A stretch of DNA of 64,000 bases from Paenibacillus_AA sp045062745 (GTDB lineage Bacteria; Bacillota; Bacilli; Paenibacillales; NBRC-103111): contig NZ_JBJGED010000001.1 in the NCBI RefSeq assembly GCF_045062745.1, forward strand, positions 310,001 to 374,000, read 5' to 3'. Shown one piece after another: positions 1-9,564 of this stretch (the stretch's first letter is position 1; every line of letters begins with the position of its first letter). The position numbers and the translations under genes were made by a program. Under the pieces are notes generated by a model. That model saw nothing but the letters and a program-made list of their open reading frames with translations, did no database searches and was not told where the DNA came from.

Positions 1-2133
1 CGCCATCGCGTCCCCGATCGTATTCAGCAAATAATCGATCCGAGTTTGCCATGTTTCCGGTTTGTTCAAGTCGAAGCCTACCCGAGGATCAATATAAAGG
101 ACATTGAACTGGCGCAGGCCCCATTTGCTTTCGATTTTTTTCAATTCCTCGACCGTCGGCGGCGTGTTCCGGTAGATCAGGTCCGGTTCGATTTTGAACG
201 TCTCCAGGAAGTCTAAGTATCGGTCCCTCATCCGCTCCTGCTCTTCCGGATCGGTGATTCCGTAAGTCAAATAAAAGCTCTGCGGATTCGTGGTCATGGA
301 CGTGGCCAGCTTCGGGCGGTCGGCAATCTCAAATGGCCAAACCTTGACTTGGATGTCCATCGTCTGAACCGGCGTATTGGCCGCCTGAAAAGCGACCTTC
401 ACCCGGTAGGTTCCAGGTTTGATGAGCGCGCCCGCATGCATTTCGATCCAGTAGGGCTGCATGGTCCCGGCGGGGACATCGACACTGGACAAATCCGAGC
501 GGACCGGATCCGGAGTCCAGCCGTAATAATTCCCTGGGCTGTTGGCCGTGGCCGGGATGGAGTAGGAGCTGGTCGGCTTGACGTTCACGGAGCCTAACGG
601 CGATACGGCCACATGAAGCATTGATTCCGGAACGGCTTCGCCATCAGGTCCTATAACGCCGGCGACCTGTGCGGTTACAGCCGTCAAAGCTTCACCGTAT
701 GGCATCACAACGGCCTGGATATTCTCATATTCGCCCTGGGCCAGCGACACAGTGGCAGGATCCGTGGTGCATAGGCACGGCAAGTCGAGCGGATAGACGA
801 GCTCCATCGAATCGGCGGTGGCCATGCCGAAGCTTCCGCCAGGCTGAGCGAGGCGCACTTCAGCGAAATTCGTAAAGCGCTTGATATCCCAAACCAGCTT
901 ACCGGCTTCGTTAACGAGGGCGATCGCACCCGCATAATCGACATCCGGCTGCCGGCCGCGATCGCGGAGCGACTGGATCGTCCCCGCAAGCTCCGCCGAT
1001 TTCGCATGTAAATAGCGATCGGCGGCCGCATCACCCGGCAGCAGCTTCGCATTGGCCGCATCGAGCAGATTTTGAGCGCTGTCCAGGTCGTCATTCAACC
1101 GCTGGAGCTTCTCCTTGATCACGTTCAGGAACAACGTCACCCGCAGCGGCAGCAAGTCGGATCCGGCCGAATCCGGATTCTTCCCGGCACCGGCCAGCTT
1201 CAGGATGTGAGTCCCCACCGAGAGAGACTTGGACCAAGCCAGCCTGGTCCTTCCGCCGTCCTGTCCGTAGTAATCCATCTTGCCGATCAACTCACCATCC
1301 AGCAGGACATCCGCCTGACCGCCGGCAGCGGAAGTCAAGCCCTCCAGCGAGATGTCGTAGATGCCGGTTCCGGCTACTGGGAGCTCATATTCGGCGAATT
1401 GTCCGGGCTGAACATTTTTAAGCAGCACAGCCTCTCCTACTGTACCGGACTCAAGGCCCGGCGAGCGGGACCGTTCCTTTAGCCCTGTGAATGACAGCGT
1501 CGTCGGCTCGATCGTCAACGAGGCGGCGTCATAATACGCCACCCCTTTATTCGATGCGTTCTGATACATCAATACGGTTGCGGTAACCGCATTGGAGGGT
1601 GCCGCCAGCTCGGCCTCCATCCGCGTCCAGGCTGCAGGAACCGATTGACCGGTCGTTTTCACACCTACCCGAGTGTTATTCCGGTCCCAGAATTCCAGAT
1701 AAAGCTGGGAACCGCCGCTTTCGTTATACGAATAGACGGAAGCTTTATAGACAATTCCGGGGGATATGTCGATTTTCGCGCTGCGCACACCGTTCCCAAC
1801 CAAATTGTTCGTCAGTTTGACGCTGTAGGACCCGCTGTACACCATATTGGTCACAGATTGATAGGTCGATGTGTTGAACATGACCCAATTGACCGGTTTT
1901 CCCCCGGATACTTGCTCGAAGCCCGGGTTGGCCAGCAGATTGCCCAATCCAGGATCTGGGACTACCGCCGAAGCGGCAGCACTTTGTTGAGAGTCGGCCG
2001 CCTGGGCAAAACTCACAGGAAACGCATTGAAAACCAAACTGCCAATTAAAGCTGTCCAAATCAAAGAACGAACATAGTGCTTCAGGAATAATACAGGCTC
2101 CTTTCGAAAGTTGATCCGTTTACCATACATCAT
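1..2133 (-). CDS. Secreted multidomain GH123/DUF4091-like protein, C-terminus cut by window edge
   Basis: The frame stays open from an ATG at 2133 to base 1, so about 711 N-terminal residues are visible and the C-terminus lies outside. The start follows a GGGAGTG ribosome site. Residues 1-40 form a signal peptide ending near AQA. Residues about 58-198 are a CBM4/9-like jelly-roll (ANPGFE opening, YYDAASLTI end), related to the module in the next gene upstream. Residues 211-328 look like a second carbohydrate-binding beta-sandwich, followed by a short helical linker. From about 410 the protein resembles the N-terminal sandwich and start of the barrel of GH123/DUF4091 glycosidases (QGEYENIQAVV). 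The catalytic residues would lie beyond the window. The family call is from pattern recognition only. It is the last visible gene of the carbohydrate locus, with a promoter and near-perfect cre site upstream. Confidence 0.75.
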   Translation of the reverse strand, partial: MMYGKRINFRKEPVLFLKHYVRSLIWTALIGSLVFNAFPVSFAQAADSQQSAAASAVVPDPGLGNLLANPGFEQVSGGKPVNWVMFNTSTYQSVTNMVYSGSYSVKLTNNLVGNGVRSAKIDISPGIVYKASVYSYNESGGSQLYLEFWDRNNTRVGVKTTGQSVPAAWTRMEAELAAPSNAVTATVLMYQNASNKGVAYYDAASLTIEPTTLSFTGLKERSRSPGLESGTVGEAVLLKNVQPGQFAEYELPVAGTGIYDISLEGLTSAAGGQADVLLDGELIGKMDYYGQDGGRTRLAWSKSLSVGTHILKLAGAGKNPDSAGSDLLPLRVTLFLNVIKEKLQRLNDDLDSAQNLLDAANAKLLPGDAAADRYLHAKSAELAGTIQSLRDRGRQPDVDYAGAIALVNEAGKLVWDIKRFTNFAEVRLAQPGGSFGMATADSMELVYPLDLPCLCTTDPATVSLAQGEYENIQAVVMPYGEALTAVTAQVAGVIGPDGEAVPESMLHVAVSPLGSVNVKPTSSYSIPATANSPGNYYGWTPDPVRSDLSSVDVPAGTMQPYWIEMHAGALIKPGTYRVKVAFQAANTPVQTMDIQVKVWPFEIADRPKLATSMTTNPQSFYLTYGITDPEEQERMRDRYLDFLETFKIEPDLIYRNTPPTVEELKKIESKWGLRQFNVLYIDPRVGFDLNKPETWQTRIDYLLNTIGDAMA

Positions 2134-2168
2134 CTTCACTCCCTTCAAAATTACCAGTTGTATCCTAC

Positions 2169-2184
2169 TTGTATGCGCTATCAT
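2169..2184 (-). promoter_or_regulatory. Candidate CcpA cre site, one mismatch
   Basis: On the minus strand ATGATAGCGCATACAA fits the cre consensus WTGNAANCGNWWNCAW at 15 of 16 positions. It touches the -10 of the candidate promoter for the gene starting at 2133, a position expected for repression. Confidence 0.5.
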
Positions 2185-2211
2185 AGTAACACTAGCATTC
2201 TTAATTTTCAA
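2183..2211 (-). promoter_or_regulatory. Candidate sigma-A promoter of the GH123-like gene
   Basis: TTGAAA (2211-2206), a 17-nt spacer and TACTAT (2188-2183) lie about 50 nt before the start codon at 2133. The -35 matches 5 of 6 and the -10 matches 4 of 6. The cre-like site overlaps the -10. Confidence 0.4.
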
Positions 2212-2242
2212 TATATATATTATTTTTTTAATATACCTCCCC

Positions 2243-2284
2243 AAAAAAAGCCCTTTCGGCCTCCTTGTCAGGAAGCGAAAGGGC
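2243..2284 (-). terminator. Intrinsic terminator after the beta-propeller gene
   Basis: GCCCTTTCG and CGAAAGGGC pair around a short loop and are followed on the minus strand by a run of seven T, just past the stop at 2292. Confidence 0.85.
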
Positions 2285-2291
2285 GCACAAG

Positions 2292-5200
2292 CTAGGACCA
2301 CAGTCTGATTAGTTCCCCGATTTGACTCTTCAAGAGTAGAACGGCCTGTTCACGGCCCTTCTCGATCCCGCTCAAATGCTTCAGGGCATCCTCCAGATGC
2401 TTGACGGCTTGATTGGAGTCGTGCACCTGCCATTGATGGACGGCTTGTTGAACGGCATTCTCCACTTGCATGCGGAGCGGGTGGGACAGTTCCCCCTTGT
2501 CCTCCAACTGGCTGATCCATGCGAGAATGCTGTCCGGGCTCACATCCACTAGAACTGTTACAGTTTGTGAGGCGGTATGGCCGGCCGCATCGATTGCTTG
2601 CACGTGGATCAGATGCGCTCCGGGCTCCGCGGACCAGTCTACTGTTGTTCCGGAAGCCGTTTCTCTGCCGTCGACGAGAAGCTGCTGGTACACAACTCCC
2701 GAAACGGTGTCTTGTGCGGAAGCAGCGATCATCAGAGTACCGGGATACGCATTCAGCCTCATCTCGTTCTCGAGTGCTGCTCCGTTTGCTTCTATCCGAA
2801 TCGAAGGAGCCGTTTTGTCCAATTGCACTGAAATTTCCTGTACCGCTTCAACATGGCCTACAGTGTCGGTTGACCTGAATTTGATCGCAGTCTTCCCTTC
2901 CTTGGACCATAGGAGAGGCTGATCGTAGACGTTCCACGTGGTCCCTCCGTCGGTACTGTAAACCGTTTCTTTAACTCCAGCCGCATCATCGTTCGCTTCC
3001 AGCGCGACACGGACGTCACCCGTGTACCATCCGTTCTGCTGCGGTCCATCGAGAACGGCCTTCGTAACCGGCGGCGCCGTGTCCTGAACGAGCGCCGTCA
3101 GAGAGACATCGTCATAATAGGCGGTCGTCATCCACAGCTGAGAACAGAACAGAACTACTCTAGCCGTACTCGCTCCTGCAGGTGCCGCCATCTTCATTTC
3201 GAAGGACTGCCACTTGCCCGCTCCCGATGTGATTTGAACCGATTTGTTCCCAACCTCCTTGCCCTGGCTATTGTAGAAATATAAAACGGCGAGGGTTCGC
3301 CCTTCCTTCAGGAATACGTTCACGCGGGCTTTGTAGTCAACCCCAGGCGTTACCGCCACCGGATTGGAGCCAACCGCTACGGTTTCCGTCGTCGATCGGT
3401 CGGTGAGCTTCAAGCTGTATGCGCCAGATAACCGCTGCTCGGCGCTCCGTTCGAACGAGACGTTCGGAGTTGCCGCGAACAAGGACGGCCACCCGGGAAT
3501 GGATCCATTGCTGCCGGTTTCCTCGAAGCCCGGATTGGCCAGGGGCAAATTCTTTTCTATCGGAATTGGTGTGATCCCGTCTTTGACCGCAATCTTCATC
3601 AGGCTGGTCCCATAGGAATAATAAATATTGCCGTCGTCTCCAAGCGTCATGAGGGTGGTATCGGCCAGCTCAAACGATGTCAAAGTATCCGGATCGATCA
3701 CAGTAAGCTTGGAATACAACGTCGTATACAGAAGTCCGTCTTGGCCCAGGCGAATATACACCGGGCGCCAGCGTCCGTAATTCGACACGCCGGTGTACAC
3801 CGTCTTGCTCTTCACGACTTCCAGGGTGTCGGGATTCATCGCGAATATCGTGCCGTCGGCCGCCCCCCACAACAGACCGTCCGGGCCGAAGGTCAATCCG
3901 CTGATCATCGTCGGTTTCGCGGCACCGGGGATGACCGGCGTCACTTCCTTTACTTTCGTCCCTGTCGCGATATCCCATGTGAAGATTTTAGCCTCGGTCT
4001 CGACGGGATCGATCCCCAAGCCTCCGTGTATGCTAGTAGATCCGTACAGCTTGCCGTTCCGTACCGCGATCCCCACGATACTCTGATTGTTCACGACATT
4101 CGGATAAACGGTAGGCGCGCCGCCATTCACAGGGTCATACATGGTAAGCGATCCGCCCAAATGTCCGTATTCCGGAATCGTACCGATCCACAGCTTATTC
4201 TCGGCGGAGGTGATCACAAAAGGCCGGTCTTGCTCCGGAATCGAGAAGATTTCTCTGGGATTCGTATTGGCTGCGAACGGCTGAGCCGGATCCAGCTCCT
4301 GGATGTGGGCACCGGGATAAATGCCGAAATACAGCTTGTTCCCGAACGAGCCCATTCCTTCCGCTTGCCCCAGGGCGAACGATTCCGTCGATCCGGTTGA
4401 CGGATTGAATCGGGCTGCCTTCCCTCCCGGGTATCCGCTCATATAAAGTTTGCCGTCCGGTCCTTTCTCCAGCGCTTGGATGGGAATCGGATTGCCTTGG
4501 ACCGGGTACTCGATCGACTTGGTGATCTTCGTCTCCAGATTCATATATGTGACTGCGCCGCCGAAAGTAACCGTCGCGAGAGACAAGCCCGGCAGCTCCG
4601 GGTCGCCGGGAATCGATACCCAAGCGGTCCCCCGCAGCACGGTACCGATCGTTACGCCGGTGTCGGTGGCGGCGAGGGAGGTCATGTCGACTTCCATCAG
4701 ATGCGAGTTTTGGACAAAGTAAACCTTGTTGCTCCCGGGTTGACCATAGGCGAGGTGGATCCCTTTGTTATTCACATGATAGGATGAGCTCCATTGGTTC
4801 GTATCCAGATCATAGAATAACAAGACGCTGCTCGCATTGTACAAACCGGCTACCAGATAATGTCCGGCGACCTCCATCTGGTAGACGAATCCGGTCGAAT
4901 CCGTCACCACAGGAATGTTCGGAAGCGGTACCGGTTGTTTCTCCCCTGTCGCCACATTTAACCGTACAATACTTCCAGTCGCACCGATGCCGGCGTACAG
5001 ATAGCCGTTGTGGTAAGCGGTGCTTCGCACATACTTTTGTCCTTCCTCCATGACACCGTAATCGGTGAACTTCCGTGTAGTCGGATTGAACGACACCACT
5101 TTGCCGTTCGGATAGGTGCCTGCATAGAGCCGCCCCTGTTCATCTATGGAGAGACCGTAGAGGACCGTCTCGCCCGGAACGCCTCCGAGCTCCTCCACCT

Positions 5201-5585
5201 GCTTGGTCGCCGGCAAGTACCGGTAAAGCTTGCCGTTCCCGCCTATATAGACGGTTCCGTCCGGAGCGGTCAAATGAGTCCAAGAACTGTCCGTGCCGGG
5301 CAGCGTAAACGCGCGAAGCACCTGGCGGGATACCAAGTCGACGACCTGGAACCGCGCAGGACTCCCGCTGGATGTCGTATAGAGCACATCCCGGCCGTCT
5401 TCTTTGCCGTACGCCCCGTCATAGATGGCAACACTGTTAATCGGGCTTCCGAGATCCTCCGGTTGCCCGAATATCCGGTTCACAGCGGCGGCTTCCGTCC
5501 GGTTCCCCGGCAAGGCTACCGCACCGACCGTGATCATGACCGCCAACATCCACACCAACCACTTCCTCCAACTTTTCACAGCCAT
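2292..5585 (-). CDS. Secreted beta-propeller protein with CBM, Ig-like and FIMAH domains
   Basis: The product is 1097 residues. The ATG at 5585 is preferred to one 11 codons upstream because GAAGGAAAGGA lies just before it and the signal peptide (KSWRKWLVWMLAVMITVG) then sits at the terminus. Residues about 35-650 are repeated beta-propeller blades of the NHL/PQQ kind (DGKLYMSG, PDGTVYIGG, DGLLYTTLY). Residues 685-838 are a CBM4/9-like module (ANPGFEETG). Residues 842-923 are an OmpL47-type Ig-like domain (GWYTGDVRVALEANDDAAG). Another Ig-like module follows, and the last 80 residues form a helical FIMAH domain. No sortase or SLH anchor is visible. The propeller could be a lyase or a binding scaffold; no catalytic motif was identified. 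It lies in the carbohydrate locus with its own promoter and cre site. Confidence 0.85.
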   Translation of the reverse strand: MAVKSWRKWLVWMLAVMITVGAVALPGNRTEAAAVNRIFGQPEDLGSPINSVAIYDGAYGKEDGRDVLYTTSSGSPARFQVVDLVSRQVLRAFTLPGTDSSWTHLTAPDGTVYIGGNGKLYRYLPATKQVEELGGVPGETVLYGLSIDEQGRLYAGTYPNGKVVSFNPTTRKFTDYGVMEEGQKYVRSTAYHNGYLYAGIGATGSIVRLNVATGEKQPVPLPNIPVVTDSTGFVYQMEVAGHYLVAGLYNASSVLLFYDLDTNQWSSSYHVNNKGIHLAYGQPGSNKVYFVQNSHLMEVDMTSLAATDTGVTIGTVLRGTAWVSIPGDPELPGLSLATVTFGGAVTYMNLETKITKSIEYPVQGNPIPIQALEKGPDGKLYMSGYPGGKAARFNPSTGSTESFALGQAEGMGSFGNKLYFGIYPGAHIQELDPAQPFAANTNPREIFSIPEQDRPFVITSAENKLWIGTIPEYGHLGGSLTMYDPVNGGAPTVYPNVVNNQSIVGIAVRNGKLYGSTSIHGGLGIDPVETEAKIFTWDIATGTKVKEVTPVIPGAAKPTMISGLTFGPDGLLWGAADGTIFAMNPDTLEVVKSKTVYTGVSNYGRWRPVYIRLGQDGLLYTTLYSKLTVIDPDTLTSFELADTTLMTLGDDGNIYYSYGTSLMKIAVKDGITPIPIEKNLPLANPGFEETGSNGSIPGWPSLFAATPNVSFERSAEQRLSGAYSLKLTDRSTTETVAVGSNPVAVTPGVDYKARVNVFLKEGRTLAVLYFYNSQGKEVGNKSVQITSGAGKWQSFEMKMAAPAGASTARVVLFCSQLWMTTAYYDDVSLTALVQDTAPPVTKAVLDGPQQNGWYTGDVRVALEANDDAAGVKETVYSTDGGTTWNVYDQPLLWSKEGKTAIKFRSTDTVGHVEAVQEISVQLDKTAPSIRIEANGAALENEMRLNAYPGTLMIAASAQDTVSGVVYQQLLVDGRETASGTTVDWSAEPGAHLIHVQAIDAAGHTASQTVTVLVDVSPDSILAWISQLEDKGELSHPLRMQVENAVQQAVHQWQVHDSNQAVKHLEDALKHLSGIEKGREQAVLLLKSQIGELIRLWS

Positions 5586-5619
5586 CCATTCCACATCCTT
5601 TCCTTCGGTAAAGTACACA

Positions 5620-5635
5620 TTGATTGCGCTTTCAT
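5620..5635 (-). promoter_or_regulatory. Candidate CcpA cre site, full consensus match
   Basis: Minus-strand ATGAAAGCGCAATCAA matches WTGNAANCGNWWNCAW at all 16 positions. It lies 35 nt before the start codon of the beta-propeller gene and about 70 nt downstream of the predicted promoter, a position consistent with a transcriptional roadblock. Confidence 0.65.
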
Positions 5636-5705
5636 TTACTGGTTTTTAAATCGTCTATGTAGTGTCCTGCTTCACCTCCATAAATGTAGTTTTATTTACA
5701 TATAA

Positions 5706-5735
5706 ATCTTATCAAATGAAAAGTTTGGCAGTCAA
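5706..5735 (-). promoter_or_regulatory. Candidate sigma-A promoter of the beta-propeller gene
   Basis: TTGACT (5735-5730) and TAAGAT (5711-5706) are separated by 18 nt. This leaves a leader of about 115 nt that contains the cre site. Confidence 0.55.
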
Positions 5736-5761
5736 CTGGTTTATTTGTGGTTCATAAATAA

Positions 5762-5789
5762 AACCTCTGGAGCAGATCACTCCAGAGGT
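5762..5789 (-). terminator. Intrinsic terminator after the sialidase-like gene
   Basis: ACCTCTGGAG pairs with CTCCAGAGGT. On the minus strand it is followed by TTTTATTTATG, shortly after the stop at 5820. Confidence 0.75.
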
Positions 5790-5819
5790 CCTTGGGCGTA
5801 GCATTCAGTTAGGAGACCA

Positions 5820-8800
5820 CTATTCGCCAGAGCCATCGTGAGGAACGGTTACGGTTGCGGAAGCGGTTGTTTCATTCCCTGCTTGGTCGATAGCTGCATA
5901 AAGGATTGTATAAACCCGTCCAACCCCTTTACCCGATCTCTCCGCACGCACACTGAACGATGTATCGTCAGTACCGTATACAGCGTCTTGAATATCATTC
6001 GGCTGATCCCCGTCCCCAATGCCATTATCAGGTTCATTACTGGTAATCGATCGTAACTCAATGGAGTGAATACCAGAAAGCCCATCGCTATAATCCAATG
6101 TTGCATGAATGGGAACTAACTTATGATTCGGCGCTTTAATGCTAGGGACATCTAACGTTAACGATAATATTGGGGCTGTCTTGTCCACTCGGATTGTCGT
6201 TTCTTTCACGTCCTCCACATTCCCGGCACTGTCCATACTGCGATACTCTACCCTATTCATGCCATCAGCTGTCAGGGTGAACGCTCGGTCGTATGTAGAC
6301 CATCCCCCTCCGTTGATCCGGTATTCCGTTCTGATTCCCCCCGGAACGTTATCGTAGGTAGCAAGAGTTACCGTCACGTCTCTGGAGTACCACCCGCCAG
6401 AGCCGTTCGGTTCGACAGGACTGAGGGCGGCCATAGTACTTGGTGGCGTAAAATCTGCCCATTGCTCACCCCCGACCGCTCCTGCTATAGGCAATCCGGC
6501 TTCCGTGTCCTGAATCATCAAGTTGTCGATATAGACGTCGGTTCCTGTTCCTGCGGTACTCCCGGAAGCAATATTGAAATGCGTGATTAGATTGCCATCC
6601 AAATAATTTTCTACAGTCCCTTTAAAGGCGCCGTCCACCCAAACGCCGATTTGCTTGGCCGCCACATCGAATTGGAGTTCAATATCATGCCAGGTTCCGG
6701 TTGTAAGATCGGTCTGTACCGGAAGCTCCACACGATTCCCCGCACGATTGTACACTCTCAAGGAACCGTCCGTTTCCAGCATGAACTGAAATACCGTTCC
6801 CGGCGCATTATGAACATAAGAGTACGGCTCTCGCAGGGAAAAGCTAAACAAATTACTTAAATTAGACGCATATAAGCTGAATTTGACCGTCCCTTTTCGG
6901 ATCCCGGGAAACAATCGGCTGCCGGCGGTCAGATTGGTTGTATTATTGTCTAGCAGTCTTAATGCGCTGGCTCCGCTCTTGGACTGTTGGGTACTGGTTG
7001 AAATCGAACCTCCTAATTCCCACCAATAGTCATTTTTCAAATCCGAGTATTCAAAATCGTCAGAAACGCCATGCGATCGATACAAGTAGCGGTTCAAGTC
7101 TTCGACTAACAGGGTGGTTGCCGTTGACCAATTCGAGCCCCACCAGCCGAACAAATATGTATCCGGATCCACCTCAACTAAAGACGGTTGGGTCGCCACT
7201 TGCTTGGCAGGGTTAACCCCGGATTGAGACAAACGCGTTCTTCCCAACAAATCCCGCATAGCCCTCCAAGAGTTGGTTTCATCTTGGCTGTAAGCGAGCG
7301 TCAGCGGATTACGCAAATAGCTGGTTCCCCCGAAAGCGTTGTTCCCCGGCCACAGCAGCAAAATATCGTGATTGCTATGGCGCTTCAGGACCGACATCGT
7401 ATTGGATGAGAATACGGGAGCATCCGTCGGAACCGACCACGTTCTGCCGTTATCCGTTGATGTACTTTGCGCCAGCTTGACCTTGCTTGCGATCTGCTGA
7501 CGCATATACATTCTTAGCGATCCATCTGCCAGCTGCACGATCGACGGTTCCGACAGTCCCGCTTCGCTTCCGCTTGAACTTACGTCCAGCTGGCTCACGC
7601 TTTTGGTCCATGTGGTGCCTTTATCCGTTGAAATCAGCACGCTTACCGCCAAAGAACCATCCGGAGCCTTCACGTAGACGAAAGGAAAAATCCAGTCTCC
7701 GTTTACAAGTTCAATCGGATTCGTATATGTGACATTGTAATTGATTGGATATGTGGCTCCATTGTACTCAAGCGTTCCTGTGTTTATTTTCACCGGTTGC
7801 GCAAATGTGCGTCCATGATCCGTCGATACGGTATAGTATAAATCGTTGCGGCATGCGTTTCCTGCGGTCAAGCAATTGGTGGTTGTGTAGCCATAATACG
7901 AGTAGAAGAATAAGAATACTTTCCCGGTCGCCGGGTCGACGAACAAGCTTGCCGGCTCATCCCGGCCTGCATCGTTCAAGTTCACGATTTGGGTTGGGGC
8001 TGTCCACGTACGTCCGCCGTCCGAGGAATATTTGGCATAAATGCCGCTGGTTGTTGAGCTTACCCGGTTGGCGACCATCAGGATGTCCCCGTTGGCCAAC
8101 TTCTCGGGTTTTACATTATCCCTAAACTCCGGAGTGGAATGCTCCACCAAAGTTTTATTCCCATACTCCACTTGAAGACCTTCCTGCCCGGCACCGACAA
8201 ATTCCGCAGATGGATTGCCGTAATAAAAGTAAACCGTGGAAAGGCCTGGTGCCAGCGTCGGGAGGTTGACATAAAAGCCGTTATCGTCCATGTAATAAGC
8301 CAGCTCATGGTTCGCTTCATCGGCAAACCGAACGTCCCTGAAGTCCCGTTGCAGCTTACCGGCAGCCTGTAAGGAAGCTGTGCCCAAGGCGGATTTGGCG
8401 ATATACACCGATCGGTCTAACATCGGGGACGTACCGGCGTTCGATACCTGAACGGATTTTTTATACAGCCACGTCCCTCCGCCAGACGCCGTCCATTCCC
8501 CTGCCGGCCGGTTCGATACGTAGATCATGTTTTGCAAATTCGTATTGGAAAAGGTAAACGAAGTATCGTCAAAATGGTTATGAACTTTGATATAACGTCC
8601 TGTCGCGTTTATGTTATATAGGATGATCCGGTTATTGAGCTTGAGAAAATTCCAATCCGAGACTTTCGTGTAGGTTTGGTTGTCATGGCTTACATAAATA
8701 GATAAATCTGTTTTTTCTACACGTGAAGGTCCTTGAGTCTCCACCAATTCAATCGTATTGAAAGGTTGGGAGGAGCCAAGATCGATCCCCAGGCTTCGAT

Positions 8801-9413
8801 AATTATAATCCAATGCTGCCGCAACAACGGTTCCCCAGTTGCCTATCGGCATAGCTGAGGGGTTGAGGTCTTGATTGACATAACCGATCGTCCCCGGAAT
8901 GGAGGAGGATCGCGGCACGACTTGACGTACTTCAAGCATGTGCTGCAGATTGGACTGAGTCAGCCAAGTTCCCGAAGATCCCGCATCGGTAAAATGGGAG
9001 TGGACTTTAACATAGCGCGCACTCACTGAGAAACCCTGAAGGATGATTGCTTGGCCCGCTTTCAAAAAGCTCCATCCGCTTAATTGGGTGTAACTCAAGT
9101 TGTCGTTGCTTATGTAGACGGAAAGATTAGCGCTAGAATTGACACGGTTGGTGCTATTCTCGTCAAGGAGTCTAATCTCGTTGAATGTACGGGACACCCC
9201 AAGGTCGATCCCGACACTCCGGTTGAAGTAATCAAAGTACGCACCGCCCGAATAGCCAAAATTGGCCAACGGACCGCTTTGAGGAGCGCTGTCATTGTTT
9301 AGATATCCCACGCTCCCCGCCCACTCGTCCGCATGGGCAGTCGATCCGCCAGGCGAGAAGGGCATAAGCCCTGCCAAAAGAAAGAAAATCAGCAAAAGAT
9401 AACTTTTCCTCAT
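5820..9413 (-). CDS. Secreted sialidase-superfamily (BNR/Asp-box) protein, multidomain
   Basis: The product is 1197 residues from the ATG at 9413, which follows GAAGGGA and places the signal peptide (MRKSYLLLIFFLLAGLM) first. Two tandem discoidin-like modules occupy about 30-160 and 165-295 (SVGIDLG/SLGIDLG; ARYVKVHSHF/GRYIKVHNHF). A DUF2341 domain (about 311-410) follows. The BNR_2 region (about 420-780) has four Asp-boxes: YSSDGGRTW, VSTDHGRTF, ISTDKGTTW and TSTDNGRTW. A LamG/DUF1080-like sandwich lies at about 805-960, then an OmpL47 Ig-like domain (about 998-1078). The usual N-terminal F/YRIP arginine motif of sialidases is not evident (RDNVKPEKLANGD stands there), so another exo-glycosidase activity is possible. 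Probably secreted; no anchor is seen. Confidence 0.85.
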   Translation of the reverse strand: MRKSYLLLIFFLLAGLMPFSPGGSTAHADEWAGSVGYLNNDSAPQSGPLANFGYSGGAYFDYFNRSVGIDLGVSRTFNEIRLLDENSTNRVNSSANLSVYISNDNLSYTQLSGWSFLKAGQAIILQGFSVSARYVKVHSHFTDAGSSGTWLTQSNLQHMLEVRQVVPRSSSIPGTIGYVNQDLNPSAMPIGNWGTVVAAALDYNYRSLGIDLGSSQPFNTIELVETQGPSRVEKTDLSIYVSHDNQTYTKVSDWNFLKLNNRIILYNINATGRYIKVHNHFDDTSFTFSNTNLQNMIYVSNRPAGEWTASGGGTWLYKKSVQVSNAGTSPMLDRSVYIAKSALGTASLQAAGKLQRDFRDVRFADEANHELAYYMDDNGFYVNLPTLAPGLSTVYFYYGNPSAEFVGAGQEGLQVEYGNKTLVEHSTPEFRDNVKPEKLANGDILMVANRVSSTTSGIYAKYSSDGGRTWTAPTQIVNLNDAGRDEPASLFVDPATGKVFLFFYSYYGYTTTNCLTAGNACRNDLYYTVSTDHGRTFAQPVKINTGTLEYNGATYPINYNVTYTNPIELVNGDWIFPFVYVKAPDGSLAVSVLISTDKGTTWTKSVSQLDVSSSGSEAGLSEPSIVQLADGSLRMYMRQQIASKVKLAQSTSTDNGRTWSVPTDAPVFSSNTMSVLKRHSNHDILLLWPGNNAFGGTSYLRNPLTLAYSQDETNSWRAMRDLLGRTRLSQSGVNPAKQVATQPSLVEVDPDTYLFGWWGSNWSTATTLLVEDLNRYLYRSHGVSDDFEYSDLKNDYWWELGGSISTSTQQSKSGASALRLLDNNTTNLTAGSRLFPGIRKGTVKFSLYASNLSNLFSFSLREPYSYVHNAPGTVFQFMLETDGSLRVYNRAGNRVELPVQTDLTTGTWHDIELQFDVAAKQIGVWVDGAFKGTVENYLDGNLITHFNIASGSTAGTGTDVYIDNLMIQDTEAGLPIAGAVGGEQWADFTPPSTMAALSPVEPNGSGGWYSRDVTVTLATYDNVPGGIRTEYRINGGGWSTYDRAFTLTADGMNRVEYRSMDSAGNVEDVKETTIRVDKTAPILSLTLDVPSIKAPNHKLVPIHATLDYSDGLSGIHSIELRSITSNEPDNGIGDGDQPNDIQDAVYGTDDTSFSVRAERSGKGVGRVYTILYAAIDQAGNETTASATVTVPHDGSGE

Positions 9414-9467
9414 AGTTCCATCCCTTCCTGAGACCCTAGTTTGATCATCCACCATTCCATTTCTTCA

Positions 9468-9479
9468 TGTTTGCAAACA
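9468..9479. promoter_or_regulatory. Perfect 12-bp palindrome, possible operator
   Basis: TGTTTGCAAACA is fully self-complementary and lies about 55 nt upstream of the sialidase-like start codon. The adjacent GntR-fusion regulator is a plausible but untested ligand. Confidence 0.35.
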
Positions 9480-9548
9480 ACCGTGTTGGACTTTTCATTG
9501 TTACTTAGAACTCTCCACCCCCCTCTGCTCCAGCAGCTGTGAAGCCAT

Positions 9549-9564
9549 TTGGAAGCGTTGTCAT
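9549..9564 (+). promoter_or_regulatory. Candidate CcpA cre site upstream of the sialidase-like gene
   Basis: TTGGAAGCGTTGTCAT matches WTGNAANCGNWNNCWW completely, with one mismatch to the stricter WTGNAANCGNWWNCAW. It lies 136 nt before the start codon of the downstream minus-strand gene. Confidence 0.5.

Noticed and set aside
2111..2308. 65-codon hydrophobic frame
   Set aside because: It spans the promoter, cre-like site and terminator on the other strand; an AT-rich artefact.
5655..5681. 8-codon frame in the leader of the beta-propeller gene
   Set aside because: No ribosome site before the ATG; probably chance.
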